Assembly (NCBI GenBank): GCA_030568195.1
Contig: JAJLTO010000006.1
Location: 1,116,001-1,180,000, forward strand
Length of the DNA stretch: 64,000 nt
Source: Dipodascopsis uninucleata var. uninucleata
Taxonomy: Eukaryota > Ascomycota > Lipomycetes > Lipomycetales > Lipomycetaceae
Direction of reading: 5' to 3'
A model generated the notes under the pieces. That model was not told where the DNA came from. It saw only the letters and a list, made by a program, of their open reading frames with translations, and did not search any database. Shown here in pieces: positions 21,547 to 33,671 of this stretch. The stretch's first letter is position 1, and every line of letters begins with the position of its first letter. The position numbers and the translations under genes were made by a program.

Positions 21547-24500
21547 TTACCAATCTATGCTATCAAATCTTGATAATTGATGCATGGCATCAGAAGCGTC
21601 TTTCTGCGCCTTTTTCCTCATGTAGAATATAGTACAATCTTTACTAGTGCAGATTACGTCTTGGTGCAAACTACCTTGACATCTTTGGCATTGCGTCCAC
21701 AGGCGAGCAAAACGCGTTTCCATCTCATTTACGGTATCAACTTGCTTTTGGTATAACTCAGGAGCGCGATCCATGCACCTATCACAAAGAGCAGCATCTT
21801 TATTCTTGCCTTTAATGGGCGTTCTGCATCCCATACAAGTCTCAACTTTAACCATGAATTTCGACATTCTGCCAATAGATGACGCTACGACAGATATAGT
21901 TCTCGTGTGATCACCAGTGACTATTTTAGAAACTTGTTAATAATCATCTAGCATAAAAAGAAAAATTTCTGAGAAAACAGATGCAATATAGTAGTAAGAC
22001 TTACGTAGAGATTGTGTTTGCCTAGCGCCTAAAATAGGCTCGAAAATTCGCTGCAGCGGATTAGATAACTGGTTTTCTAGATAGTATTTCGTATCAATCG
22101 GGATATTGTTTTCAAGCACATACAACGGATCCTCTGACTTTTCATAATTCCTGTCGTTTTTGCCACCTTTTATAATTACATATGCAACTCGATCTCCTAA
22201 AGTAGGTGCTGATCCTGCGTCTCTTTGTCTCATTCGTTCCGCAAGTTCAACATGTGCTTGTTTAGCGGCATAATCTGACTTTGATAAAGCCTTTGTAATA
22301 ACTAGAAGAGATAAATCGATTTTGTTTTGTAACAAATCAGAGATAATTTTCTTGACAAATTCTTGAGCACTATTCACGTCTCTATCGTGCAAAATCATTT
22401 TCAATACTGTCTCAATCACAATTTGCACTAATCGGCAGTTGTCTCTTCGAACTGTTTCAATGCCCTTCGTATCCATTTTATCTGGTTTCTCAGGGTTTGT
22501 CCAGTACATACCAGCATATCGCTTTTTGTTAATTAGTAGATATGGGAAGTAGACCTTTTCGAATTCAAGCTTGATGGGTTTAATGAACTTATCAGAAACT
22601 GCATCGGCAGCAGTTTGTCCAAGTTTCATGCACTCCTTCAAATCCTCAGGCCCAAATTTAATCATAACAGAATCAGTATCACCATAAATGACCTGTGCAT
22701 TATGACTGAAGCCATTTTCAATGGTATATATCTTTTCAACTTCATCTTTCGTTTTTTCAATCATCTGACGACCAAATGCAGTTACGGAAGAAGAAATAGC
22801 GAGACAAGGCAACTTTCCAATTGTTGCCCCTGTAAAGCCGTAAACAGAATTTGCTGATATTTTCAGGGCCAGCTGTCTACCATCCAAAACTGCTCGTTTG
22901 AATGGATCTGTTTCCTTTTTTAGATCTGACTTTGCACGCTTACGAGCACTAAGGAGTTCTTCCAAGATGACAGGTAGTACACCCTTTCGCTTATGCTCCT
23001 TTACAAAGTAATCTCCGTTTGGTGTTACAGTGTAGTCAATGTCTTTTTGAAGACCTAAGACTTCTACTTGCTGTCGAGAAATAAGAGTAGTGTAGCAAAT
23101 ATTATGCGCCATCATAATACTTGGATACAAACTAGAAAAATCTAATGTTGCAATTGGAACGTTATAAAATCCTCGAACTGGTTCTATCACCGTTGCACCT
23201 TCGTATTGCTCATCACTAGATCCTTCTTGCTTAAGGTTAGGAATCAACAAACCGAGTTCAAGAGCTTTTCTGTACAATTGGGATATGACCTTGATTTGCT
23301 GACCTCTGGCCAATAAATAGCTAAAAGGAACTCCAGTCACGCGTGCCATCTCCGTATAATTAACAAGGGACATTAGTTTCTCCATTAACCTCATAGGCAG
23401 ATAAGCATCTTTGAGACAGTAGACAGCGAGACGTCTTCTGGATTCAGGGGTACCGTTTTGTAAATCTGTAATTATTGAGTGATGAACGTCTTCTTTTTGT
23501 TCGTTTAAAAAATGAGCACTGACAGAGTTAAGAGTGTAGCTGCGTAGTTTGAAATCTCTCTGGATAAGTTGTAGAAGATCAAACTGAAGACGACCATCAA
23601 TGTTGATAACCTTGGATTCTCGAGTACCATAAGCTTTAGAAGAAAAAGTCGAATCCTTAGCTTCCTGCCTAGAAGATATAATACGACCGAAATAAGGAAA
23701 ATCTTTCAGTTTGAGCGCATTGGCTCTGTCCAAAAGATAAGGTAGATCAAAGTTAACAATATTGTAACCGATAATAACATCAGGATCAACTTCCTTGACA
23801 AAGTTCACCCAATTCATTAAAAGCTCATGTTCTGTTGCGTTTTCAATGATCTGAGTTCCTACAATCTGAGAGCAAGTATTCAAGGTGAAGACATTTCGCA
23901 CAAATGGCTTGGCATCACCATGTCTAGATACCACATTTGCAATCTGAATAACAGGGTCCTGATTTGGTTCAGGAAAGATTCCTTTCCTTCCGGCACATTC
24001 AATATCAAAACTCAATATCCTAAGCGGGGCCATTTTGAGCCATTCATTCTCAGAAGGATGTGCAACCAAATCTTCGAAGTGTACGCTCACTTCTAGCTGA
24101 CAGTTAGAGACCTTGCTTTCTGCTGCAATAACGTTATATTTTCCAGCCTCTAGAGTAACCCATGACATTCCTGATAGATGACAATCTATAAGAGCCCTTA
24201 AAACGTATGAAATGTTATCATATGTTTGCAGGGCAATAGGAAACATGCCTTCAAAGTTAACTTCGCCACGCTCGAATGAACCTCTTATTTTGTTGATATG
24301 TTTTGGATCATTAACAACGACCTTAATGAATGGTGTCTTCTTATCACCGTAATAACCCCATATGCTCTGGCGGACTACCAACTCAACATTCCTTACAGCT
24401 CCGGGATATGATTTCTAAAAGAACTTGCGTTAGTCACAGACACGAAGGTTATCCAAACGCAATGAAAGCTTGCTTACACTGAAATGAACCAATAGTCTTC

Positions 24501-25198
24501 CTAATGTACTATTTTGAAATCCCACTGGCGCAGGGACATAGAAATAATGATAAAAACCTGTGATTTGGCACATAATAGAGTTGCCTCTCTATATACGAAT
24601 GAAGTTCAATAATCAGCTTCCAAATAATAAGTGCCTACTCAAACAAAACTTACTTCAGTCACTCCAAACAATCTTATAGTGGATTTTCCATCCAGAACGG
24701 ATTCTTCCGCATCTATTTGTTGAAAACCTATTCACGCACATGATGTGAAGTTAGCATTCATCTGAGCAGTAGTAATAACATATTAACGATTGTAAACTTA
24801 CTCAGAGAAGTGTTATTCGCATCAAATGATTCGAGCGCCGGTCTTGCCCACTGCTGGTCTGTTTCACATGCCGCTACAGCGCATCATGTTAGCATTTGAC
24901 TAATAATATTTTCTAGCCCTCCTTCTCCTTGACTGCTCTTCAGTAACGCATTCGTCACAAACACAGTTACATATTACGACTCGCCACCGCCGTATTTCCT
25001 ACAAATGTCATATTTCTACTGACCTCCTCCCAGACGCTCGATTTCCTCCGTAAGCTGGCTGAGGTGATCCTCAAAACTGCTAGATTTCTGCGTTACATTG
25101 CTCGATTTTGTAACACGCGCTCTCTTAACTTCCACCCCTGTTCGCTGACGATTAGTGAAATCCGTCAGTGGTATCGCTCTTTTGGCTGTAGATATCAT
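21547..25198 (-). CDS. POL3: DNA polymerase delta catalytic subunit
   Basis: Six exons: 25024-25198, 24802-24873, 24654-24727, 24478-24588, 22005-24414, 21547-21920; 1071 residues (S. cerevisiae Pol3 is 1097). Replicative family-B polymerase with proofreading 3'-5' exonuclease. Seen: VPAPVGF near the N-terminus, exonuclease SFDIECAG (about residue 279), [14 protein letters not shown] (about 570), [12 protein letters not shown] and [12 protein letters not shown] (about 722). The C-terminus has CysA (CMGC..CDRC, zinc) and CysB (CQRC..CTSKDC, 4Fe-4S). Exon 4 uses the AG giving VTERGNSIMC, which restores the length of the yeast alignment. Introns are 150, 74, 65, 63 and 84 nt. The last intron sits just before [12 protein letters not shown]. 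Divergent from the DHHC transferase gene; the shared promoter has MCB-like cores. Confidence 0.96.
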
Positions 25199-25331
25199 CT
25201 TATTGCAATCGAAACCTTTCTGTTATGTCTCCTATAACAGAGTATGTCTAAATGTTTCAAGCTTCTTATATGATTAGATCAAGAGACATATATAAATGAA
25301 GACATATTCTAAAGAAGCCATTAATTTTTAG

Positions 25332-25407
25332 ACGCGGTAAAATAAGAATACTGTGATATTAATTCTAGTTAAGGAGAATCGATTATGTAATACGCGTTGG
25401 AGACGCG
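25332..25407. promoter_or_regulatory. MCB-like cluster (ACGCG cores) upstream of POL3
   Basis: Three ACGCG cores lie at 25332-25336, 25392-25397 (full palindromic ACGCGT) and 25403-25407, about 134, 194 and 205 bp before the POL3 ATG. In fungi MBF (Mbp1-Swi6) binds ACGCGT to switch on DNA-replication genes at G1/S, and POL3 is a classic target. The other divergent gene (DHHC transferase) starts 250 bp away on the far side. Confidence 0.6.
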
Positions 25408-25656
25408 GGCATTTTTTATGGCGGTGTGCATGGCTGGCAAAGAATACACAGCCACGAATTGTCGATGTCCTGAAAGCGGATTTTCACCAGTTGCAGCTAA
25501 GTGACAGAAAATTTATTTATGTTTCCTGGCATAAAACACAGTCCAAAGTGTCAGGGGACTTTGATGATCAGAAAGACTGGATGCTGATCTGAATTCTTGC
25601 ACAAGAAGAATATAGAACTAAGCTTTGGAAGGCAGATAATAGCTCAGCCGACAGAA

Positions 25657-27001
25657 ATGGCAATATCTAATGGTAGCCGGATACGAGCTAGGTCCTGCTT
25701 TTCACCTTCTGCAGTTAACGATCTCTGCTGTACGCTGGCAACATACTTTCCACGAGCTTGTGTTCCATTGCTTATAAGTTGGGCCGGCTATGTGTTAGTA
25801 ATAGACATTGGACTACTGGGTGACTTCGTCGGAATCTGGAAGTTCATTATTGTATTGCTAGGTTTTATGGTGTGTTCTATGTCTATTACGTGCTACTTTC
25901 TCGTGGTGCGCTATGGATCTATAGGTCCTACGAAGGTATGTTTAAATGCTGTGTTTTCGATGTATTCTGGATTCTAACAGTAGCTTTGGTGATCTAGGAC
26001 TTGCTGAGAGTTGGTGAACCAAGTGATATGAATGATACAGATTTAGAGGCAGGAGGAGCTTCGCTTTTACCGGTGAGCGTGCTGGCGAAGGAAAATGGGA
26101 GTCAGAGATATTGCAACAAATGTAGATGCTGGAAGCCTGATCGAACTCATCACTGCAGCACATGTCGTAAGTGCGTTCTGAAAATGGATCATCACTGTAA
26201 GGTTTTTATCGTAATTATCTATTGACAAGGGACTTGATATACTGACAATTTCTCTTACAGGCCCCTGGTTTTCGGTTTGTGTTGGATTCGAGAACTACAA
26301 ATACTTCATATTGTTCTTGATATACGTCCTTTTGGACTGCTTTATAAGCTTTTGTGCCTCTGGTATTGTTCTCTACAATTGGATCAATAACGATGAATAT
26401 GTGAGTGCTTTTTAATTACCAGTTAGGAATCATATTCTCTCGGAGTTATGTAGAGACGAATGTTGGGAGCGTTTGTGCTAACTCGCTATCAAATGTATTC
26501 TAGCTTGATTCATACATTTCTCTGAACAAATTACTACTTATGATCTTATCAGGTGTATTTGGTTTTGCAGTCAGCGTATTTCTTGCATATCAACTATACT
26601 TGTTATTTTCAAATAAAACAACTATCGAAGCAATGGAGACTCAACGATACAAGAGTCAGCTCGTCGCGAATTCTTATCGATACAGTGAACCGCCGTCTTC
26701 CGAGACTGTGGGAAATGTCTTTGATTTGGGCTATCGCGAGAACTTTAGGCAAGTAATGGGTGATAATCCTTGGTTGTGGTTCGTACCCGTGCCAACGTCA
26801 AAAGGGGATGGAACTCAGTTTCCTGTCAATGCGAAGATATTGACTGCTATCAAGCGCCAAGCAGATCAAGAAGCTCAGATGATCTCTAGTCTACAAGGAC
26901 GGTTAAGCATTGGCAGCAACAGTAGCAGCCGATCTAATGTAGTCGTTTCTACGGAAGAAGATGAATACCATGGCCGCGTAAGTGTAGAATTCAGGCATTA
27001 G
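25657..27001 (+). CDS. PFA3: DHHC-type protein S-palmitoyltransferase (Pfa3-like)
   Basis: Exons 25657-25935, 25998-26196, 26261-26400 and 26504-27001; 371 residues (S. cerevisiae Pfa3 is 336). The start is the first in-frame ATG (MAISNGS); the frame upstream only has TTG. Four hydrophobic segments flank the Cys-rich core [38 protein letters not shown], whose DHHC cysteine codon is split by intron 2 (T/GC). TTIE follows TM4 ([15 protein letters not shown]), as in the family. Pfa3 palmitoylates vacuolar proteins such as Vac8; the assignment among Pfa3/Pfa4/Swf1 rests on overall layout and the tail. Introns are 62, 64 and 103 nt. Confidence 0.85.
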
Positions 27002-27516
27002 CCTGCTAGTTAGCACGGGTCGACGGGTTCGAGGGGTTTTGTTTTGTTATTTTCAAGGTTGTGAGAAATCAAAAGTATGATTCTCTGGCTGTGGTCATTT
27101 TGGAGTTTTTGTGACAGCAATAATAGATTGAATCAATGAATAGGGTAGCTTAAGTTCCAATGGGTGTGGGACAAGTTATGATAATCTGCAATGCTTACAT
27201 ATGATATGAATTTTTTTCTCTATTACAATGTAATAGAGTAATATGTGTAAATGATTCTGTTCATATTTACGGAACTAGTTTTTATAGCGAGTATTTATTG
27301 TTTTTATTACGTACGCTTATTATTTATTTATTTATTTATTTATATCCTTTCTTTCCCCTTTTTTCTGCTGCACTTTTGCTGTTTGAGTATTACGTGGTGT
27401 TGGGTCGTACTTAAATATTATATTCTATGAACTTTTCGTGTACTATCTTGTTATTCATAATGCATCATATACCTATATATACTTGAAAGCACTTTACAAG
27501 ACACGATATAATTAAA
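27002..27516. other. Convergent intergenic region with a TTTA-repeat tract
   Basis: About 515 bp between two 3' ends. A short tandem TTTA repeat lies at about 27321-27344. No gene supported. Confidence 0.5.
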
Positions 27517-28603
27517 TTACTTCTCGACTAAATCCTTTATAATAGGAACGTCCTCAAATTGCTGGAAGTACTCATATCGAGGAATGTCAAATGTATCTGT
27601 GATTCTACAATAGGAAATACCACCCATACGTCCAATTGGCTTTAGCTTGGCAAAGTCAATATTGTTCCTTTCTGGATTGATGACGTCTTCACGAACATGA
27701 AAGTACACTCCTGTTTTTGTAATGAGTTAATTTATCTGGCCATTCATAACTTTACTCCGAAATCAATATACGTACCTTCAACAGTAGCTACAGTGCTAAT
27801 AACAGCACCACTATCGGGATGCTTGATATCATAAGTACTAAGTAGTTTCGCCTCCACACTGAAAGCTGACTCTGCGACTCTAGGAGCCTTGACTTTGACA
27901 GATTGTACTGGGTGAAGACCTGTAAGATCCCATTCTGATACATCATCTGGACTGGTAATACTAGCGTAGTTGGCGCTATCAATAAACCATTCACTAATCA
28001 TATTGATTGTAACTTCCTTGGTATCAAGAAGGTGTTTCAAACTGTCCTTCTCACCCCCATGTCTATTTCTTGCGAGACCAACGACGAACAAGGGAGGACT
28101 GCTACAGACGACTTGAAAAAAGCTGTATGGTGCTAAATTTTGAGTCTTACCATCAGCAGATACAGTCGATAAAAAGCCAACAGGTCTGGGAACAATTGCT
28201 GAAATTAGCAATTTATAATTGTCGATTGGACTTCCATCTACCTTTGGATCAATTCCAATAGTTTGCTTATCTTTCCATTCATTAGAAGTAGCACCATCAC
28301 CGGGTTGCCAATCGGGCTTTGGGGTCTAGACAATGAATTGTTTTCAGTAGTCAGTATTACAAAACCGGTAATAGAAACTACATTTTGGAGTTCAGTGTCA
28401 CTCATTGTAGTCGTCTCAATCTTATAAAACTGTGAGTAAATAATCAATAGATCATACCTTTGTTACTACAAACTCTCGTGTAGTATCGAAGTCTGGTCGT
28501 GACGCTTCCAAAGCCTTAAACTTCGCCTATACAAACGTATTAACATCAAAATAAAATAATAATTGCCTTTGCAACTTACAATTCTATCTCTTTCGCTTTC
28601 CAT
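27517..28603 (-). CDS. Flavin-reductase-like (FMN-binding split barrel) protein
   Basis: Exons 28580-28603, 28458-28526, 27776-28325 and 27517-27710; 278 residues. Exon 1 is only eight codons (MESERDRI). The core YKLLISAIVPRPVGFLSTVSADGK..NLAPYSFFQVVCSSPPLFVVG is the flavin-reductase-like split barrel (DIM6/NTAB type), which binds FMN, followed by TVEGVYFHVRED and a conserved GRMGGISYCR. A GTAGAT near the 3' end of the WKDKQTIGIDPK segment is not a splice site: reading through gives the family sequence. Such fungal proteins are annotated as flavin reductases or flavoprotein oxygenases; the substrate is unknown. Divergent from the flavocytochrome b2-like gene, so co-regulation of the two flavoproteins is possible. 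Confidence 0.8.
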
Positions 28604-29331
28604 AGTTCACACGTCTATCACAATTCTATCTATGTCTGGCTGGAGGTGTCGAGAGATGGAATTTATAGAAAATGAAGCGGTTATTCTATTTGTCAGCATT
28701 TCAAAAATTTATTGGTTTTAGTCTTCCGCCATAATACGCAATTTGTTCACTGCCCATACCCAATGGAATATCTGAAACTTTATTCATGACGACTAAAGGA
28801 CTTTTTATATGAGGAAGAAATTGCAGGCAACGAGAGCAGTGCCAGACTCCAGTTTTACACGAGCAAGAACTCTTTAAAAAGAAATAATATGATATGACCG
28901 AGATTGCTGCTATATATGTATACAGTTCCTCTGCTTTTTCATATTAACTGAACTGCGCCATACGATCATGAAGTTCCGCAACGTCCGGCGAGGACAACGC
29001 TTCCTATTATATATCGGCTTACTTAGGCATTTAAACATGGACACTAATTTTCACATTATTAGAGAGCATCAAGGAACTACATTATCCCGCTGCAGCAATA
29101 GAATATACAATTCTACGACAATTCTAGAGAACTCGTAAGAAATAGCTGTTATTGCTGGAAGAACGGTGTGAACCCCCACGCGAAGTCTCGAGTATACCCT
29201 AATACACAGTTAATCTTTTCCGCTTCAACACCGCAAATCACTGTTATTATGCGGAATGAAGAGTATAAAAAGTCCACTAGAAGCACTTCTCATGATTTAA
29301 TTGATGAGGAGTCTGTTAGACATATAGCACA
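28604..29331. promoter_or_regulatory. Divergent promoter of two flavoprotein genes; TATA box at 29264
   Basis: 728 bp separates the two starts. TATAAAAA at 29264-29271 lies 61-68 bp before the flavocytochrome ATG, close enough that transcription should begin just upstream of it. No other gene supported in the gap. Confidence 0.55.
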
Positions 29332-30813
29332 ATGAAGTCATTAAGCATTAAAGAGATTGCAAAACACAACAGTGAAAAATCGTGCTGGGTAATCATCAAT
29401 AATGTAGTTTACGACGTTACATCCTTTTTACCAGAACATCCAGGAGGAAAGATGTCAATTTTGAATCTTGCTGGGCAAGATGCTACTAAACCATTCGAGG
29501 CTATTCATCCACCTGGTACACTGGAAGAGCATTTACCGAAAAGCGCAACAATGGGTCGTTTGACGGATGAGGATGCCGCTAAACTTGCCAAGGAAGATGT
29601 TGATGAACAGCCAAAAGAGACAGGAGAGGTACCAAGTGATATGCTCAATCTCAGAGATATTGAGGAGCATGCTCAAAAGACGTTGTCTCCAAAGGCATGG
29701 GCGTATTATTTTTCTGCCGCAGACGATTTATTTTCAAAAAATTTCAACAATGAGATTTTCAAATTTGTTCTTTTTAGACCGAGGGTTCTCAGAGACGTCA
29801 GATATGTAAACACAGAATCGAGGATTCAAGGCATTAGAACATCACTTCCTGTTTTTGTGTCACCAGCTGCTCTTGCAAGATTAGCTCATCCCGATGGAGA
29901 GAAAGCCATTGCTCGAGCGTGTGGAAATGAAGGCATTGTGCAAATGGTATCTAATAATGCATCTTTACGGTATAGCGATATTGCATCTGCACGTATAAAG
30001 CCAGACCAACCTATGATGTTTCAGCTCTATGTTCAAAATGATAGAAAGAAGAGCGAGAGACAGCTTAGAGACGTTGTTAAAGCGGGCTGCAACGCCGTTG
30101 TTCTCACGGTTGATGCGCCATGGCCCGGAAAGCGTGAATTAGATGAAAGAGTAGCAAAAGAAGAAGCTCATGCAAGGGGAGCAGTGCTTGAGACGCTCGC
30201 TCCAAGCGTCGACAAACCGCAAGAAGGAAGTGTTGGTGTGGGCAAGCTTTTGTTCCAAGGTACAACTGCGGACTTAGTATGGTCAGATCTGATTTGGCTT
30301 AGAAACCAACTGCCAGATCAAGTAAAGATTATTTTAAAGGGAGTGCAAACCGTGGACGATGTATTACTTGCAACACAGCAATTTTACAAAGGTCACAAGC
30401 TCGTTGACGGTATTATACTGTCCAACCATGGAGGACGTGCCTTAGACACTGCTGAGGCACCGCTCATGGTTCTAGAACAGCTCAGACTTGATTCTCCAGA
30501 GATATTCCGTAAGGTTGAAATATATATTGATGGCGGAATCAGGCGAGGAACCGATGTCGTAAAAGCGCTATGCTTAGGTGCTAAGCAAGTTGGTATCGGG
30601 AGACCTGCTCTATTTGGTTTAGCCGGTGGATTTGGTGAAAAAGGTGTTCGACGTGTTATTAATATTCTTCGGGACGAAATTGAAACTGCCATGCGCTTGG
30701 TTGGAGCGACAGATTTGGCACAACTCGGACCCCACTGCATTAATACGCGAAAGCTTGACAATACTATACAGTTCGTACCTTCTACGGAACTCAATTTAGT
30801 ATCTAAATTATAA
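29332..30813 (+). CDS. Flavocytochrome b2-like FMN-dependent 2-hydroxyacid dehydrogenase
   Basis: Single exon, 493 residues. Residues 1-80 are a cytochrome b5 domain with heme ligands His36 (HPGG) and His59 (AIHPPG). The rest is an FMN-dependent alpha-hydroxyacid dehydrogenase barrel: VFVSPAALARLAHPDGE, MFQLYVQNDRK, VLTVDAPWPGKRE, the catalytic-base segment LSNHGGRALD, and IDGGIRRGTDVVKAL for FMN phosphate. This is the Cyb2 (L-lactate:cytochrome c reductase) architecture, but S. cerevisiae Cyb2 has 591 residues with an 80-residue presequence that is absent here. The TATA box 65 bp before the ATG leaves little room for a missing exon, so the enzyme may be cytosolic. Substrate (lactate, mandelate, other) is not decidable. 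Confidence 0.88.
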   Translation: MKSLSIKEIAKHNSEKSCWVIINNVVYDVTSFLPEHPGGKMSILNLAGQDATKPFEAIHPPGTLEEHLPKSATMGRLTDEDAAKLAKEDVDEQPKETGEVPSDMLNLRDIEEHAQKTLSPKAWAYYFSAADDLFSKNFNNEIFKFVLFRPRVLRDVRYVNTESRIQGIRTSLPVFVSPAALARLAHPDGEKAIARACGNEGIVQMVSNNASLRYSDIASARIKPDQPMMFQLYVQNDRKKSERQLRDVVKAGCNAVVLTVDAPWPGKRELDERVAKEEAHARGAVLETLAPSVDKPQEGSVGVGKLLFQGTTADLVWSDLIWLRNQLPDQVKIILKGVQTVDDVLLATQQFYKGHKLVDGIILSNHGGRALDTAEAPLMVLEQLRLDSPEIFRKVEIYIDGGIRRGTDVVKALCLGAKQVGIGRPALFGLAGGFGEKGVRRVINILRDEIETAMRLVGATDLAQLGPHCINTRKLDNTIQFVPSTELNLVSKL

Positions 30814-30923
30814 TTAATTCAAATATAGCCAGTTACTGAATAAATTTGTATTGAGTAGTAATTCACAAACTATGAGTGCCAAAATTTATTATAACCAATA
30901 TCGAACGTAGTGATGCTTACTGT
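30814..30923. other. Short convergent gap
   Basis: Only 110 bp separate the stop codons of the flavocytochrome and APL6 genes, so their 3' UTRs probably overlap. Confidence 0.6.
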
Positions 30924-33671
30924 TCATCTATTAAGAAGAGTCTTACCAGCCTCATCAGATTCTTCACTGCTATCTTCCTCTTCCTCTTCATCCTCTTCAT
31001 CCTCTTCATCCTCTTCGTCATTATCAGTATGTTCTTCGTAACCATCTCCATCATCATTATCGTCACTTTCTTCAGTACTTTCCTCCTCGCTATCTTCCTT
31101 GCTATCTTCGCTATCTTCCTCGCTATCTTCATCCTCACTTTCACTCGCTGCTTCCTCCTCACTAACTTCAATTTCAATTTCAACTTCTTCTTCTTCTGAC
31201 TCTTCACTTTCTTCGTCATTCTCAACTGGTTTAGCAGGTTCTCCGAAAAATTCGTCTAGTGTGACATGATAATCTTCTTTGGGTTTCTTGACTTTTCTAA
31301 CCTCTTTGATCACTTTCTTTGCTGAAGGCTTCTCTGTTTTAACAGCCTTTTTAACAGCCGATTTCTTAGCTTTACTGGACTTCTTATTAGCAGCAGCAAT
31401 TGCAGCCTTCTCAACCTTTCGTACTGCTTTGCGAATCTTCTTTTCCTTTGGTTCGGGTAAATCTTCTTGCGTCTGAGGTGTTTCATCACGAATACTAGCA
31501 TCTGGAACTTCTGTGCTCCATGGTGGGAGCTCGCGATAGCCAACCATTGCCATTCCGAACATGAGACTGGTAGATCCAAGATCAAACTTTGCTCGACTTT
31601 CAGAAGGCGAAGGCGCGTGAGGAGATGGCTTTGGTGCCTGCAAGAGTAGCTTTGCTATCTGAGCAGTAGACGATGAAGACAGAACAGATTTGAAAAGTCT
31701 AGCTCTGTCACGTAGATCGTAGGATACATCATATCTAGCGAGAAGCATTACATAGTCAAAGAGAAGATCGAAAGGATCAGGAGCTCTTTCGACCGTTGGC
31801 TTCAAGGCTTCGTCCACTTCATTGTCAGCAATCTCACTTTCTTCAGCTGTAAATCGTGGAGTAACTTCAGATTCAACGAATGTCCCATCATTAATCTTCT
31901 CTTCAACACGGTAAGAGTAAAGTTTTGCTGCTAAAAGCACGATTTGAAGTCTCGTAATTTCATCTTCCTCCGTAAATGTCTTAGCACACTTACGCAGTAC
32001 GTCAGGAGCAATCGTGCGTGCGGTACCTGCAAATTCTCCAACAAGCCAAATAATACTTGCTCTAGCCAATGGTACAGTGGCTTTATCAAGTGCAGCGGCA
32101 AGTTTTGCAACTGTCTTCAGGTGGCTTGAGGGATCCATTTGAATAATATAACGGATAACAGTAAGAGATTCTCCAACTAAAACATGGTCAGTAGAGTGTA
32201 TTTGTTTAAGAAGCCATCGCAAGCATCTATGAGCAATGGGCTTGGAGATTTGTGCACACCTGCCAATAGCACGTACGGCTTCGGCGACCAGTATTTTGTC
32301 AACAGACTTCGCATAGTATTGTAACTCAGACAGAACAACGGACACCGTATCCTCGGAACATGAAAGTGTCAATACCTCCATTTTTAATCTAGCTACCTTT
32401 GTGCTATCAGAGGGAAACACATAGAAGTATTTCAAGTATGGTGCGAATAGATCCTGATTATTCAGAGCAAGGACAACAATGTTGGAGAGTACAATATACT
32501 TAATGTCATCGCTGCTAGCCAGTAAACGTACAAGAGGAGGCCCGAGGAATGTGAGATCAGCTTCAGGAACTAATGAGTTGAACAATCGGCAGACTGCTAA
32601 AACAACAGCAGCATTTCTGCTTTGTAATAAAGGTTTCGCGGATGCAAGGAGAAGTTCAAGATCTGGATCTATAACGAAATCTTCTTCGGAAGGTTCATTA
32701 CTCTTATTAGCATCGTTTCCTTCGTCTTCATCGTCTGAGTAGAACGTGTCTTTCTTCTTAGGAACCATTCTACCTTTCGAGACGTAGACTCGAACATATC
32801 TGGTAAGGACATCTAACACACATATCTGTCCCCATTCATCGATGTCACTCAACATCGAACAATATCTTCGATAGCTTGGATGTAATAGATAAAGCCTATC
32901 AGGACATATTTTACCAAATGTTTGCACTGCAGTACCAACAACGTAAAAACTTTTATCTGCTAATAATGTGCTGAGATATCCGACAAGTGTTTCGAGATTG
33001 GTTGGGTCTAATTCATAGCTCTTCGCAATAGCAACAGCTGCCGCACGTCTAACAATAGCTGACAGGTCGACAATACACTTTCGAATTCCTAATAAAATAA
33101 TAGCTGAGATACTGGGGACCTTAATACCAGAAAGGACCTTAATAGCCATTGCTCTTATCTGAGGATTATTGTCTCCCATAGACTTCTGAATAGCATTGAT
33201 GGATAGTAGTGCCAGATCCGATTCTTGTTCGGCGTATCTAAGTAAATAAATGTAAACCAATTTACGAACTTCTAGCGTTTCTGCGGACGCATTTTTCACC
33301 ACTTCAGGAAAATACTCCGACGCATCTTTTCCCGTAGATATCATCTATTACTTAAGTTAGTCTGACATTAACTTGGTAGCCACCTACATCTTGTATACTC
33401 ATGTACTCAGCTCGTTTCTGTTGTCCTTCCAAGTTGACTTGTGCTCACTAGTTGTCTTCTCCGCTATAATCTTCTCTATACTTACCGAAGCAATTGCTTT
33501 CATTCCACTTAATTTCTCTTTTTCATGCTTTGAATTGAGAAATCGTTTCACATCTCGTGGGCGATAGCTACCATCAAGACCCGGCTTAAGTGAGGATGAA
33601 GATGTTGCCTCCATCGTAACTTCTTTAGCCGACTCCAGGACGGCTCCAATACGAGATAGAGCTTCCGCCAT
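30924..33671 (-). CDS. APL6: AP-3 adaptor complex beta subunit
   Basis: Exons 33486-33671 and 30924-33344; intron 33345-33485 (141 nt, GTAAGT donor). 868 residues (S. cerevisiae Apl6 is 809). Adaptin N-terminal alpha-solenoid with RKLVYIYLLRYAEQESDLALLSINAIQKS, the family signature, and ISTGKDASEYFPEVVKN right after the junction. AP-3 sorts cargo from the Golgi directly to the vacuole. After the solenoid come a Lys-rich region (KKAVKTEKPSAKK) and a Glu/Asp/Ser-rich acidic tail of about 90 residues, as in other beta-3 subunits. The second exon begins exactly at ATG, but the upstream exon (MAEALSRIGAVLESA, RDVKRFLNSKHEKEKL) is clearly part of the protein. Confidence 0.93.

Noticed and set aside
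25353-25592. 79-codon frame in the POL3 promoter
   Set aside because: Begins at GTG; overlaps the MCB-like elements; no resemblance to a protein family.
27020-27045. B-box-like GGGTTCGAGG after the palmitoyltransferase gene
   Set aside because: No T-stem pairing and no A box upstream; it directly follows a stop codon.
28228-28250. Possible intron in the flavin-reductase-like gene (GTAGAT after DPK)
   Set aside because: Reading straight through gives the family sequence without a gap, so no intron is needed.
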